Shown: piece after piece, positions 45,033 through 54,579 of the stretch
Layout of the letters: each line of letters starts with the position of its first letter
Numbering within the stretch: position 1 is the stretch's first letter
Position numbers and translations under genes: made by a program
Assembly: GCF_006864135.1 (NCBI RefSeq)
Contig: NZ_SADV01000001.1
Location: forward strand, 248,001-312,000
Direction of reading: 5' to 3'
DNA length: 64,000 nucleotides
Source: Lysinibacillus sphaericus
Lineage (GTDB): Bacteria > Bacillota > Bacilli > Bacillales_A > Planococcaceae
Notes under the pieces: generated by a model
Told to the model about the DNA's origin: nothing
Seen by the model: the letters and a program-made list of their open reading frames with translations, nothing else
The model's database searches: none

Positions 45033-47551
45033 GATTATTTATTAAAGCAGCTATTAAATCATTATTCAACCATAAGGCCAGAAACACATACTTAGTTTTA
45101 GGTATTTCTCTAGGTGTTGCTCTAATTGTAATCGTGCAAATATTATTAGCTAGTTTACAAGAATCAAATGAACAGACAATCAAAGATTTGCATGGAAATT
45201 TTGACATAGTAGTTGGTTATCAAGATAGTTATAAGTCACTTACTAAATTAGAGATTGATATGATAGAGGCGATAGAAGGCGTGGAGAAAATAAGTCCCTT
45301 CCTATATCCATACTTAAACAAAGAAGAAGAGTATGATATGTGGAGCGAACCAACTTACATTGGTTTTAACAATGATGAGCTAGCTTATGAATATCCGTTT
45401 GTATCAATAAAATCTGGTCATTTTCCTAAAGCAGAAGAAGCTTTAATTTCTCCCACATACGCTAAACTAAATAACTTGCAAATTGGCTCGATGATAGAAA
45501 TGAATTTTCCACCACAAGGGAAAAGAGCGGTTAGGGTATCGGGAATTAGTGAAGAGCATGAAGCATTAACGAATATGGTCATTCTCGACTTTCATTGGCT
45601 TCAAGAAGTTACTTTAAACGATGGAATAACAACCGCATTGATTATTAAGTTAGATGATATTGAAAAGAAATCGGATGTTGTTCACGAATTGAGAGAGCTT
45701 AACCAGGATTTTTTTATTGATAATCGATTAGAGATTGATAATGAACGTAATAATATTGGAGGGCTTGGACCATTTGTTAAGGGGCTTAATATTGCCATTT
45801 ACCTAATAAGTGCATTGATACTTATTAGTACAATGAGAATGTCCATTCAGGAAAAACAAAAGGAACTTGCAACGCTACGCCTATTAGGTTTTTGGAAAAA
45901 ACACATTATGTTTTTAATTTTAATAGAGACGATGATAGTAGGATCAGTTTCTTTAGCAGTAGGAATCCTTGTTGGTATTCTAGTCCCCTTTCTTACATTT
46001 GATGTACTTTTAGGACTAATGAATATTCCAAATGCCGGTATTGTATTACCATACCACGATATATTATTTAGTTTGGGGATTTTTACAGTAGTCATTTTTT
46101 TATCTTCACTCATTCCTGGCTATATAGCAAGTCTTTCTCCACCACTTGTTGTTTATAGAGGTGCGAATAAGACACAAGGTATTACTAAAAGGTATTTCAT
46201 TATTTGCTTGTTGTATGCGGTATTAATAACTATATTATTTGCCTTTAATCAGTGGCAGTGGCAATCAAGGTTTTTATATGTTATTAACGCAGTTTCGTTT
46301 ATAGCGTTGATATTTATAACTATTCCTCTAATGTTTGTGTTATTTGAAAAAGGAATAAGTCTATTAGATCGAAAAGTAAAGGTTAGAGCAGAATGCTTAT
46401 TAGCTACAAAAAATTTACTAAGGCAATTAGCCAGAAATGTACAAATCTCTATTATTTTCACTTTAGGTGTTATCATCTCTATTATAGGAATGGTGGTATT
46501 AACAAGTGTTAAAGACAACACGACTGAAACAATCATGGATACTTACCCAAATGACTTAAAATTAGTGTCTGTGGTATCAGAAAGAGAAGAGGGATTTCCA
46601 TTTTCATTCTATGAACTTGTCAGTGAGAACCCTAATATAGAGGCGCATTTTTACACAAATGTAAAGCTGTTTGATACGATGAATCTCCCTTCAAAACAAG
46701 GTGAAGTGATACTAGCTCTTAGTGGGACTGATTTACAATACAGCATAGATAAAAATGAGGTTAAGATAAAGGACGGTATTCATCTAGAGGAAGAGTTGAG
46801 TCCTAACGGCGTTATGATAACAGAGTCTACTTCAAAGAAATTAGGCTATCATTTAGGCGATATAATAGAAGCTGATATGTCTGAAAATATGGATGTAGTG
46901 GATAAGAAAGAATTTATCGTAGAAGGTATTATAACCAATTCAGAGCACATGAGTGACGACTACAAAGTATTCACTACTAAAAAAAATATGGAAGATATGT
47001 TTCATATTCATACTCTTTATAGCGTAGAGATGAATATAACATCAGATATAGACCAACAAAAAACATTGAAAGATGTTCAATCTCTGATCCAACAACCGCA
47101 GTATGCTAATACTATTTTATATAATAAAGCAGAAGAATTGAATGACTTAGAAGAACAATTGTTACAACGCTTTTTCATTTTATTTCTAGCTGTAGGATTA
47201 ATAATTATATTTACCATCATCGGGTTAATGAATAGTACAGCCAGTAGTATTAAGGAAAGAATCCAAGAATTAAGTATGCTCCGTGTACTTGGTTATACAA
47301 AGAAACGGTTATTTTCGATATTAATGATTGAAGGAGCCCTTTTAACAGGAACAGTTGGAATATTTGCAGTAGGGCTATCGATGATTTCCACATACTGTTT
47401 GCTTCAAAGTTTAAATGCTACAACATTTCCGTCAATGCCCTTACTACTGGGAGGTATAATTGTTTTTTCTCCATTAATAGGTATGGGAGCAGTTTTATTT
47501 CCTGCTATATGGGCAACGAGGCAAGATGTGATGAAGGGATTACGCGTATAG
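45029..47551 (+). CDS. ABC transporter permease, two FtsX-like units
   Basis: An 840-residue membrane protein. Helix 1 (about 18-38) is followed by an outer MacB-type domain of about 210 residues, then three helices with STMRMSIQEKQKELATLRLL, a central pair of helices, a second outer domain, and three C-terminal helices with KERIQELSMLRVLGYTKKRL. Thus two complete FtsX modules lie in one chain, as in the large permeases of antimicrobial-peptide or lipoprotein-type exporters. With the upstream sensor kinase this looks like a peptide-sensing and detoxification module; the ligand is unknown. Confidence 0.88.
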   Translation: MRLFIKAAIKSLFNHKARNTYLVLGISLGVALIVIVQILLASLQESNEQTIKDLHGNFDIVVGYQDSYKSLTKLEIDMIEAIEGVEKISPFLYPYLNKEEEYDMWSEPTYIGFNNDELAYEYPFVSIKSGHFPKAEEALISPTYAKLNNLQIGSMIEMNFPPQGKRAVRVSGISEEHEALTNMVILDFHWLQEVTLNDGITTALIIKLDDIEKKSDVVHELRELNQDFFIDNRLEIDNERNNIGGLGPFVKGLNIAIYLISALILISTMRMSIQEKQKELATLRLLGFWKKHIMFLILIETMIVGSVSLAVGILVGILVPFLTFDVLLGLMNIPNAGIVLPYHDILFSLGIFTVVIFLSSLIPGYIASLSPPLVVYRGANKTQGITKRYFIICLLYAVLITILFAFNQWQWQSRFLYVINAVSFIALIFITIPLMFVLFEKGISLLDRKVKVRAECLLATKNLLRQLARNVQISIIFTLGVIISIIGMVVLTSVKDNTTETIMDTYPNDLKLVSVVSEREEGFPFSFYELVSENPNIEAHFYTNVKLFDTMNLPSKQGEVILALSGTDLQYSIDKNEVKIKDGIHLEEELSPNGVMITESTSKKLGYHLGDIIEADMSENMDVVDKKEFIVEGIITNSEHMSDDYKVFTTKKNMEDMFHIHTLYSVEMNITSDIDQQKTLKDVQSLIQQPQYANTILYNKAEELNDLEEQLLQRFFILFLAVGLIIIFTIIGLMNSTASSIKERIQELSMLRVLGYTKKRLFSILMIEGALLTGTVGIFAVGLSMISTYCLLQSLNATTFPSMPLLLGGIIVFSPLIGMGAVLFPAIWATRQDVMKGLRV

Positions 47552-48592
47552 CTTTTAAATACTATTATAACAGTTGAATCTATCCTTAAAAATAAGAAAG
47601 ATGGAGAATGACTATTCCTCCTCTTTCTTAGATTCGATGATTCCATCAGCAACGCTTTCTGGTGCTATGTCAAGAAAATGGACACAGAAAATTGAGATTT
47701 TTACTTTCTCCCTAGCGCGCTATGGCTTGCTAGTCTCACAAGTAATTTTAAGGGACGTTATCCATAAATTATTTGTGAGATTCAAAGGGGTGAATCCCTT
47801 TGTTCTCTGTAAAATTTCAGAATATCGTTAAGCAATTAGCCACATATAGTTTGTATAAGAACGGATACGTTTATAGTTATAGAAACTAACGATGTATAGC
47901 AACAAAATCAATTACAAGACAACAATAATCTAGCTCTCAAACAATCAAACGCAACTGTTGAATAAGCTTCATTTTCTTATTCCCCTAACAGTTAAAAAAG
48001 AATAGGGCTTGTGTTTATCATTGATTTTCATATATGCAAGCCCTTTTTTGTTCTCACAAGCTCACAGACAACTCTGTTGCTCCAATCAGACAACCTATGT
48101 AAATGATTCCTCTGCTTTACTATAAATCCTCAAAGGCTCGTTATACATTTCTATGTGCTTGCGACTGTTGGTGTAAGCTCCTTCAAAGCTAAGGATTTTT
48201 AAATAAGCTCATATCGCCAACGATAACAGTCAAACACAGCCGTTACAAATTTACCATTTAGGAGGGATTCGAACCCCTAACCTCCTAATGATTTACAAAA
48301 TCACTCGTTTTCTAAGGCTAAATCAGTTGATTAGTTTGTCTAAAGCCAGTAAAAGATGGTCTTTATCGTACATGTGTTAATAAAATTATCGATTCTTTTT
48401 ATATCTTGACAAAATGTATATAAAAAAAATAAAAAATCTCCCCATCTCAGTATATGATTTGAAGAGATTATAGTTTAGATTTCACTTAATTTCTATTGAC
48501 CATATGCTAACAAGCGATGGACATTTCTTAATCTTGCAAACTATAGTCCTGAATCAGTGGCTTTTGCCTATAACTATAGTACAATAATTGAC
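47552..48592. other. 1-kb intergenic region without an intact gene
   Basis: Contains a small hairpin (CAAAGGG/CCCTTTG near 47793-47811), a good plus-strand terminator at 48004, and on the minus strand short transposase-like fragments (VTAVFDCYRWRYEL near 48220-48250) interrupted by stops. Also a GGGGTTCGAAT element near 48265 that looks like a tRNA T-arm but is not a tRNA. Overall it reads as debris. Confidence 0.45.
48004..48049 (+). terminator. Terminator-like hairpin
   Basis: AGGGCTTG (48004-48011) pairs with CAAGCCCT (48037-48044) and a T-run follows. It is 450 bases after the permease gene, so it may belong to a lost gene. Confidence 0.6.
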
Positions 48593-49477
48593 TTAACTTG
48601 AATATAGGGAGCAATAGGTATTTGTAAAATTGCCCGCGAGCAGATCTTCCTTTCGAATATAGAACTGCAATTCCCCAGCGTCACACCAGCAGAATCCCAC
48701 ATCCTGATCGGAGTCTAGCGCAAGCAATACTAACGTATCCTGCACTTCCTGCTTCGCTCGAATAGAATCACCTTTGAAGTAATCCGTAATCTTCTTTAAC
48801 GCTGAATCCATTGAATAGTCATACTTTTTGCCTATCAACAGATGAAGAGCTGCTTCGTATTCACAATCCCCATGCTGGGTAGATGGATAACCGAACATTG
48901 CAGCCAGATCACTTGAGTTATCTTCATTCAACTCGAAGCATAGCTCTTCATACTGATCATAATCATGCTCATCGTCTTCCACTATATCGTAGTCTACATA
49001 ACCATAATTGGGAAGTTCCATCATTGATTTAGCGCTCACACGGTATCCGGTAAAATCACCCTCAATGGCTGTCACTGCGGGTGAAGGGTAACGTTTAGCT
49101 CCTTCAAGCTTGTCTTCTGATAGATATATCACCTTATGCTCGATTCCATACGCAGGTTCATCCACTCCTATGAAAAAGTACAATATGCCTTTTACAGGTA
49201 GCAGTGCTGCTACATCATGTGGTGCCAATTCACTTAAACGCAGCTGGGCCAAGAATTTCATTGGAGTTCCATCAGAATTTAACGGCCATTCCACGTTTGC
49301 AGGAAGATCTGGATCGCCCCCTATACGGGATGAGCATATTTCATTGTATGTTTCGATCTCTTTCTTGGACAAGCGAATACCTTGACGTACAGACTCTTTC
49401 AAATAATCCATCGCATGTTCAAACTGGTATTCGTGAACAATTCGCTCAAGTTTATTTCGGTTGTTATTATTTAGCAA
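48593..49477 (-). CDS. YwqG-like DUF1963 protein
   Basis: A 294-residue soluble protein with the YwqG/DUF1963 layout: SSRIGGDPDLPANVEWPLNS, then PMKFLAQLRLSELAPHD, GILYFFIGVDEPAYG, a central acidic part, FGYPSTQHGDCEYEAALHLL and an ending DVGFCWCDAGELQFYIRKED. Function of the domain is unknown; it often stands near polymorphic toxins and is suspected to act in immunity. It is the last of four genes with the same orientation. Confidence 0.85.
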   Translation of the reverse strand: MLNNNNRNKLERIVHEYQFEHAMDYLKESVRQGIRLSKKEIETYNEICSSRIGGDPDLPANVEWPLNSDGTPMKFLAQLRLSELAPHDVAALLPVKGILYFFIGVDEPAYGIEHKVIYLSEDKLEGAKRYPSPAVTAIEGDFTGYRVSAKSMMELPNYGYVDYDIVEDDEHDYDQYEELCFELNEDNSSDLAAMFGYPSTQHGDCEYEAALHLLIGKKYDYSMDSALKKITDYFKGDSIRAKQEVQDTLVLLALDSDQDVGFCWCDAGELQFYIRKEDLLAGNFTNTYCSLYSS

Positions 49478-49493
49478 TCTTTACACATCCTTT

Positions 49494-50060
49494 TTAGTAA
49501 GTGGAACTTTCAATCGTAAAATTTGAATTGAAATCAAATTCCACTGACTCCTTCCTTTCTGCCTTTCGCAAAACAAACTCAAATGTAGGTTCATAATATA
49601 AATCTTGCAAAGTTTCTCCACCTAATATCTCTATGCTGTACCAGCCGTTTTCAACTTCAATCATTGGTCTATTATATTGTCGATAATCATTAAGTAAAGC
49701 ATGAACGCTTTCGTTAGTGAATTGTTCTAATATTCGCCAAGTAAACAGCATAAGTATGTTGTTTTCAACTTTAAGCGAATAGCCGTCACGTTTGAATTGT
49801 AAACGGCTATCTGTTTTTAACAATTCTGGAGCATCATCAGAAAGATTAAATATGATGGTATAGGGAAAGTTCTCAATCCCTACCATCGGAAGTATGATAC
49901 CATCAAGCACAACATTATCGCCGCTCTCATTTGTTGTAAATTCCATTGCTAAATTATCTGAATGATTGTTGGACAGTTTCCATCTTTCCAATAGTAAAAT
50001 ATCTCCCAGAATAAAATAGTTTATAAGATCATTCAGCACTTCGGTAAATTTGTATTTCAC
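49494..50060 (-). CDS. Hypothetical protein, possible immunity-type
   Basis: A 188-residue soluble acidic protein that I do not recognise. It is predicted mixed alpha/beta with an ending GWYSIEILGGETLQDLYYEP then TFEFVLRKAERKESVEFDF. No signal, membrane helix or catalytic motif. It lies between two genes of YwqG/CxxC type (16 bases from the DUF1963 gene), which suggests the same cluster role. Confidence 0.6.
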   Translation of the reverse strand: MKYKFTEVLNDLINYFILGDILLLERWKLSNNHSDNLAMEFTTNESGDNVVLDGIILPMVGIENFPYTIIFNLSDDAPELLKTDSRLQFKRDGYSLKVENNILMLFTWRILEQFTNESVHALLNDYRQYNRPMIEVENGWYSIEILGGETLQDLYYEPTFEFVLRKAERKESVEFDFNSNFTIESSTY

Positions 50061-50121
50061 GTTAAACGCCTCTTTTCCTCCTTTTATCTCGAAGCCAAGT
50101 TCCTTAAAGTGTGAACGTTAT

Positions 50122-51411
50122 TCAGCTTTGCTGATATACTGTTGCCGTAATCTTGTCTTTTAGACATACAAACATATAAAAAATACCTTCAGCATATTCA
50201 TCGAAATCAGCATAATCGATTTGCCCTATATACCGCATTCTTCGTTCACAACATGGACAAAGCGGATACTCCGGATCCTGGACCCAGCTTGGATGGCCGC
50301 CAATCTGCGAATTTAATTGTGACATGGTCCAAACTGCAGCATAATACGGTGATTGTGGCTCATGTGATAGGACTAAACTAAGTGGGATTTCAGTACTGCT
50401 GTTTACGTCATCAATATCCGGAAGATAAGCGGGTTCCTGATTATAGCGGCTCCATACAGGCACGCCATGATTGTCCAGCTCTATGTATATCGTGCTAAAG
50501 CCCCCACATAAATCACAGGTTATCACCTGCAGATTCTCCATCTGTAAGTCGAGATATTGCAAGGAAGGATGAGAGGTAGCTACGTCCATCAACTTTGTTA
50601 ACTTCCTATTGCACCATGGGCATGTTGAATGGCTTATCTCAAGAAAACGGGCATGATGTACTTCATTTAAATCGTTATTCTGTTGTTCTACTTGCCTAAT
50701 TGGATAACATAAATGATTAATTAGATCACGCTTCTCTCCGTCTGGGGTTAGCTCCCATCCTCCATCGAGAGCGTATGTTTCAGGAGTTACATACAACTGC
50801 TCCGCCCATTTTGGCGGCTGCATTTGCCATTCCCGAAACTGCTCTATGACCAGGGCATTCCCCATCCATCCGAGCACAAGGAGAAGCTGATTTCGGTTAT
50901 CCTCATCCCATTTCACCCGCTCCAAAAGCTGCTCTTGAATTTCTTGTGGTGCATCTTTAAAAACAATCGGGTTATGAAACAAGCCGCGCTCTATAAGCTC
51001 AGGCAAAGCATTCGAGATATTATCATTCCGATAGCATACTAGAGATAATAAAATGTCTTGTGCTTCACTTTCATTGTTAATAGCGAGTAATTCCATCGCA
51101 TATTCCAGCATACCGCCTGCTTCATTATCTGATAACGAAATGTACAACTGCTCCATGCTCAAAGGATAAGGAGTGTATTGGATAAGCGGACCTTGCCTTC
51201 TTGGTGCATGCATCACCTTGAGAATATCTAAATAATCTGTTAGTCCTTCAAAGAGATTCACTGTTTTGCGGTGCTGCTCAATATAAGCTTGTTGTTTTTT
51301 TCGTTCTTGCTCCTGATGGCAAGGCATGCAGATGCCTCCTGTTTTGACTGCTGTACTCGGCAAAATTGTTGCGTTGCAGTCTTCCGTCTTGCATGGTATG
51401 CGTTCCGCCAT
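50122..51411 (-). CDS. CxxC zinc-ribbon protein with YwqG-like C-terminus
   Basis: A 429-residue soluble protein with several cysteine pairs that probably bind zinc: CKTEDC and CMPC near the N-terminus, CPWC and CDLC in the middle (about 270-310), and CPCC near the end. The last 70 residues (QIGGHPSWVQDPEYPLCPCC, RRMRYIGQIDYADFDEYAEG) resemble the C-terminal half of DUF1963 proteins, where GG.P.WIQ.PE.P.C......F..QID is typical. It may be a DUF1963 relative with added zinc knuckles. Confidence 0.65.
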   Translation of the reverse strand: MAERIPCKTEDCNATILPSTAVKTGGICMPCHQEQERKKQQAYIEQHRKTVNLFEGLTDYLDILKVMHAPRRQGPLIQYTPYPLSMEQLYISLSDNEAGGMLEYAMELLAINNESEAQDILLSLVCYRNDNISNALPELIERGLFHNPIVFKDAPQEIQEQLLERVKWDEDNRNQLLLVLGWMGNALVIEQFREWQMQPPKWAEQLYVTPETYALDGGWELTPDGEKRDLINHLCYPIRQVEQQNNDLNEVHHARFLEISHSTCPWCNRKLTKLMDVATSHPSLQYLDLQMENLQVITCDLCGGFSTIYIELDNHGVPVWSRYNQEPAYLPDIDDVNSSTEIPLSLVLSHEPQSPYYAAVWTMSQLNSQIGGHPSWVQDPEYPLCPCCERRMRYIGQIDYADFDEYAEGIFYMFVCLKDKITATVYQQS

Positions 51412-51524
51412 GTTTGATTAACCCCCTTTATTTCATCCCTCTTCTTAGCTGATGTGTGCTTAGAAAAAAGTATGTATAGTGCATTTAAAAGTTTATTGTA
51501 TATGCTGATTAAGTCGTACATAAG

Positions 51525-52580
51525 TTATCGCTTATAGTCGGGCTGTTCCAAAGTAATAGGATTAGGATTGATGAGTACCCAATGCACTGCCAGTTCGCAT
51601 AGTCTCGCAGGCTCTTTACTACCATTGCCGTTGTGAAGTTCTTTCGCTAATCTTTCAGCCTCTAGAAGTGCATCTGGATGTAATGGCGTACCCAAGCTAA
51701 AGTAATGGCCTAAACTGTTAATCATGTTACGATATTGATTATCCCAGTTGATACTGCCGTTATTTAAAATTTCGTATGATATTTTACCTGTAATACGGAT
51801 AACCTCACCCTGTACGGTTTTCGCATGTCCTTGTGAAGGAATTAATAAATTCCAAAGTTCATCGTGTTGCGCCTGCCATCCCTTTGTTGATACTGCTATC
51901 GGAGAGGTACCATCGTGAGTCTTTCGTTTCCCTACTGGAGGAACATCAAATAGCTCATATAGACGTAAAAGTGCCTCATCTGTTTGATTCAAATATTCTT
52001 TATTAAAGCCTTCTCTGTGAAACTCAAAGTCATTGCCAATTCGCTTAATAGAGTCTTTCATTTTCTGCGTTTCAGTTGCTCCAGCGTTAAGCAAAATATC
52101 AGCAACTTTCGCCATATTGACGATATCTATGTTTCTACACATTGCCAAAGCTTTTTCTAAGGGCGTCTGTTTCAACTTATTTTCTGCGCTGATATTTGCC
52201 CCTTTGGCAATCAACGTGTTTACCGCATTTGGCTTGAATGAAGCTGCGGCGGCAAATAAAGGTGTCTCGTTTTGATAATCAATGGCCTCTATATCTGCAC
52301 CCAACTCAAGCAGTAATTCAGTATTACCGCACCAACTTATTGCATGTTTATGTAGAGCCGTTCTTCCGTAACTGTCACTAGCATTTATATCAGCACCCTG
52401 TTCCACAAGCCAGCGGACCAATTCATTCGGTATATTGAAAAAGCTCAAAGCTGTTGATTTACTGTAACCGCCACGGGCATCTAATTCGCATTGCATAAAT
52501 ACCTCTTTTAATGCCGAGATATCGCCTACTTCAATTAGTTCATCGAAATTTTTCGGTAAGGTTTTTTTCTTCTTCCCCAT
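51525..52580 (-). CDS. Ankyrin-repeat protein
   Basis: A 351-residue protein. About four ankyrin repeats occupy residues 30-170: GADINASDSYGRTALHKHAI, LGADIEAIDYQNETPLFAAA, KGANISAENKLKQTPLEKAL. The C-terminal half is different (TDEALLRLYELFDVPPVGKR, GTSPIAVSTKGWQAQHDELW) and may be a separate domain; the phrase QAQHDELWNLLIPSQGHAKT resembles those of DUF-type proteins found in toxin immunity loci. Intracellular bacterial ankyrin proteins often bind a toxin partner. Confidence 0.8.
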   Translation of the reverse strand: MGKKKKTLPKNFDELIEVGDISALKEVFMQCELDARGGYSKSTALSFFNIPNELVRWLVEQGADINASDSYGRTALHKHAISWCGNTELLLELGADIEAIDYQNETPLFAAAASFKPNAVNTLIAKGANISAENKLKQTPLEKALAMCRNIDIVNMAKVADILLNAGATETQKMKDSIKRIGNDFEFHREGFNKEYLNQTDEALLRLYELFDVPPVGKRKTHDGTSPIAVSTKGWQAQHDELWNLLIPSQGHAKTVQGEVIRITGKISYEILNNGSINWDNQYRNMINSLGHYFSLGTPLHPDALLEAERLAKELHNGNGSKEPARLCELAVHWVLINPNPITLEQPDYKR

Positions 52581-52863
52581 CTGTACTACTCTCCTTAGGT
52601 CAGATTTTTGAAATTAGCACATTACTACATTTTACCACTTATTCATTTGTTGTAGTATTCCATTCTCCATTAATATGGTGCTATACGAAGGAATGGCTTC
52701 CAAGCTATACGATCAAACCTCAAATAAAGTTATGGTTAGATGAGTATTTACTGAATAGTTCCTTGACTATTCGGTACTATCCGTTTAGCTAAACACTCGT
52801 ATCATCACTCCCATTGCTTCAATTTGAATAGGACAAGCCTGTTTGAGAAAATTAATCGATGGA

Positions 52864-52983
52864 CTAATTGATAACCTTCCCTTCTGGTAACGTACCATCC
52901 TTAATCCACTCTTCTACAAAACGATTAAAGAACTCAGGATTCGCTAATGAGACACCGTGGCCGATGTTCGATAGCACAACACC
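52864..52983 (-). pseudogene. Alpha/beta hydrolase, C-terminal relic
   Basis: A frame without a start reads GVVLSNIGHGVSLANPEFFN then RFVEEWIKDGTLPEGKVIN and TAG at 52864. The IGHGVSLANPEFFNRFVEEW phrase, with the catalytic histidine in GHG, is the ending of small alpha/beta hydrolases. It is probably the missing end of the hydrolase started at 54106. Confidence 0.6.
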
Positions 52984-53040
52984 TTAGACGAACACAACTA
53001 TATGCTATTTTTTCTGGCTCAAAATTTATCCTTCATTATT

Positions 53041-53607
53041 TTAAGTGTTCCTTGTGAGATTGAGCTTTGGCATATAAGTACCTCCACCTGCTACCATTTC
53101 TTTTGTTTCAACATCATAAATTGCATATCTACCTCTGAATTCTTTTTCTGTGTCTATAAAGGAATAAAAGAAATAAACTTGCCTATCAGGGCTAACAGTC
53201 TGATGGTAGTTAATATCTATATCAGGGTAGGGACGAAGAATATTTCCATCAATAGTTATATAATTTAATCTTTCTACCTCATTAAACAATAACTTTTTTC
53301 TAATATTTACAGATGCATCAGGTATTTCTTTAAAAAGAGCAGTATCCAAATCTCTTTGCTGTTGCTGTTGCTTGGGCTTCTGCTTATATCTTTGATAAAA
53401 CTCCTGATGTATAGGATACTTTAGGTCTCTTAATGCCTGGTAAAATGCATCTACAGTTTCATCAAAAACTTTTTCCTTATTTGCAGGATATAAATATTCA
53501 ATTTTATCTGAAGATGTAGTTTGTGAATAAACAGGATTTCCTAATAACAGGGAAAGACTGCACGAGAATATAAACATATACAAACTAATTAAGAATGGAT
53601 TTTTCAT
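53041..53607 (-). CDS. Secreted protein of unknown function
   Basis: A 188-residue protein with an N-terminal signal (MKNPFLISLYMFIFSCSLSL, cleavage near VYSQ) and AAGGAG before the ATG. A Gln-rich stretch (KQKPKQQQQQRDLD) sits in the middle; the end is beta-rich (VSPDRQVYFFYSFIDTEKEF, RGRYAIYDVETKEMVAGG). No family recognised. It lies between two halves of an alpha/beta hydrolase gene, so it may have arrived by insertion. Confidence 0.65.
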   Translation of the reverse strand: MKNPFLISLYMFIFSCSLSLLLGNPVYSQTTSSDKIEYLYPANKEKVFDETVDAFYQALRDLKYPIHQEFYQRYKQKPKQQQQQRDLDTALFKEIPDASVNIRKKLLFNEVERLNYITIDGNILRPYPDIDINYHQTVSPDRQVYFFYSFIDTEKEFRGRYAIYDVETKEMVAGGGTYMPKLNLTRNT

Positions 53608-53747
53608 TTAGGTTACTCCTTTTTAAAAGTAAAGTACCCTAAATGTTCTTTAACTATCCTGCATTGTTAGTTGAAGAATATATAATTTAACATCTCACTC
53701 AAACTACACTTCCGCCTACCAAATATTCCAAATCATATCTTTAAACA

Positions 53748-53781
53748 CAAAAAAAGTTGAACTAATACAAAAATTAGTTCA
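53748..53781 (-). terminator. Rho-independent terminator, leftward
   Basis: On the minus strand TGAACTAAT (53781-53773) pairs with ATTAGTTCA (53766-53758), followed by a T-run. It stands just after the broken hydrolase N-terminal part. Confidence 0.75.
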
Positions 53782-53854
53782 GCTTAAAAATAACTTGTTA
53801 TAATGTTGCACATTATATTAAGTGTATCAGTATAACTCTTGACTTTTAATAAAA

Positions 53855-54106
53855 CTATGACACATTTATTTTTTGCTTTTTCTTTAATGATAGAAGGGTT
53901 TTGGCACTATCTTCAATTGAAAAATCAGAGTTATTTTTAGCCCCGTTATCTATTAATTCTGGTACAACGCAATGATAATCGGAAAAGTATTGGACTTGTT
54001 TATCCCACATCCACCCTCCAACACCACCCCCATGAATCAACAGTATAAGCGGCTTATGTATATCTCCGTACTCTTTAAAATGCATTACCACACCTTCTTT
54101 CTTCAT
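53855..54106 (-). pseudogene. Alpha/beta hydrolase, N-terminal fragment
   Basis: 83 codons from 54106: HFKEYGDIHKPLILLIHGGG with VGGWMWDKQVQYFSDYHCVV, the typical beta strand and oxyanion HGGG of alpha/beta hydrolases, then VPELIDNGAKNNSDFSIEDS. Near 53880 the sequence shifts frame (IIKEKAKNKCVIV in another frame would lead to the nucleophile strand) and similarity stops. The GxSxG nucleophile is missing, so it is inactive. Confidence 0.65.
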
Positions 54107-54150
54107 TCTTGTATTCCCTGGGAAATAAACAAATTATTCTTACATATTTT

Positions 54151-54402
54151 GAATCATCACCAAAAGCTGTGGATAACTTTTGTTAAAGTGTATGCCTTGT
54201 ATATAAGTTGATTGGAGTGGAGACTGGGCGACTCCTCGGGGATCAGCGTCACAGATGAGACCATGGAGCGAGCAACGCGAGTGAAGCGGCTCATCGGACG
54301 CCCCCAGGAAGCTTTGCTCTGTGTGAAAGCGTAGTGTTAACGTAGCGGCAGCAACAAAGCGCCCAGTCGGAACGGAAATCAACCACTCGTTATGGTTATG
54401 AG
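54151..54402. repeat. MITE-like palindromic repeat, copy 2 (inverted to copy 1)
   Basis: The left end TCATCACCAAAAGCTGTGGA with AACTTTTGTTAAA is nearly identical to the complement of the right end of copy 1. TTGATTGGAGTGGAGACTGG (from 54211) and the inner block ending CCCAGTCGGAACGGAAATCA (54362-54381) also match in reverse. The right terminus (CCACTCGTTATGGTTATGA) is partly decayed. The middle has a different sequence from copy 1, with its own weak stems. No gene is apparent. Confidence 0.7.
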
Positions 54403-54579
54403 AGCTATACTTTTACACATTGTATTTATTTTACCAATTTGTAGTGTTTATGTGTCATATTTATAGTTTCTACTGCATATATAATACTCGAAACACATTT
54501 TCCATTTTTTTACGTAGCATTGTGGCTCTTGGGATTGAGGAAGAAAGACAAAAAAATAATAAACATGGAGGTAATACAG

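Noticed and set aside
47574-47831. 85-codon open frame after the permease gene.
   Set aside because: No ribosome binding site, odd composition and no domain-like pattern; lies in debris with hairpins.
48240-48310. tRNA-like T-arm on the minus strand (GGGGTTCGAATCCC) with an anticodon-like loop TTTGTAA.
   Set aside because: No acceptor stem, D-arm or CCA-side pairing can be formed, so it is not a tRNA; kept only as debris or a possible old attachment site.
53002-53268. 88-codon plus-strand frame.
   Set aside because: Antisense to the secreted-protein gene, which has a signal peptide and a ribosome binding site.
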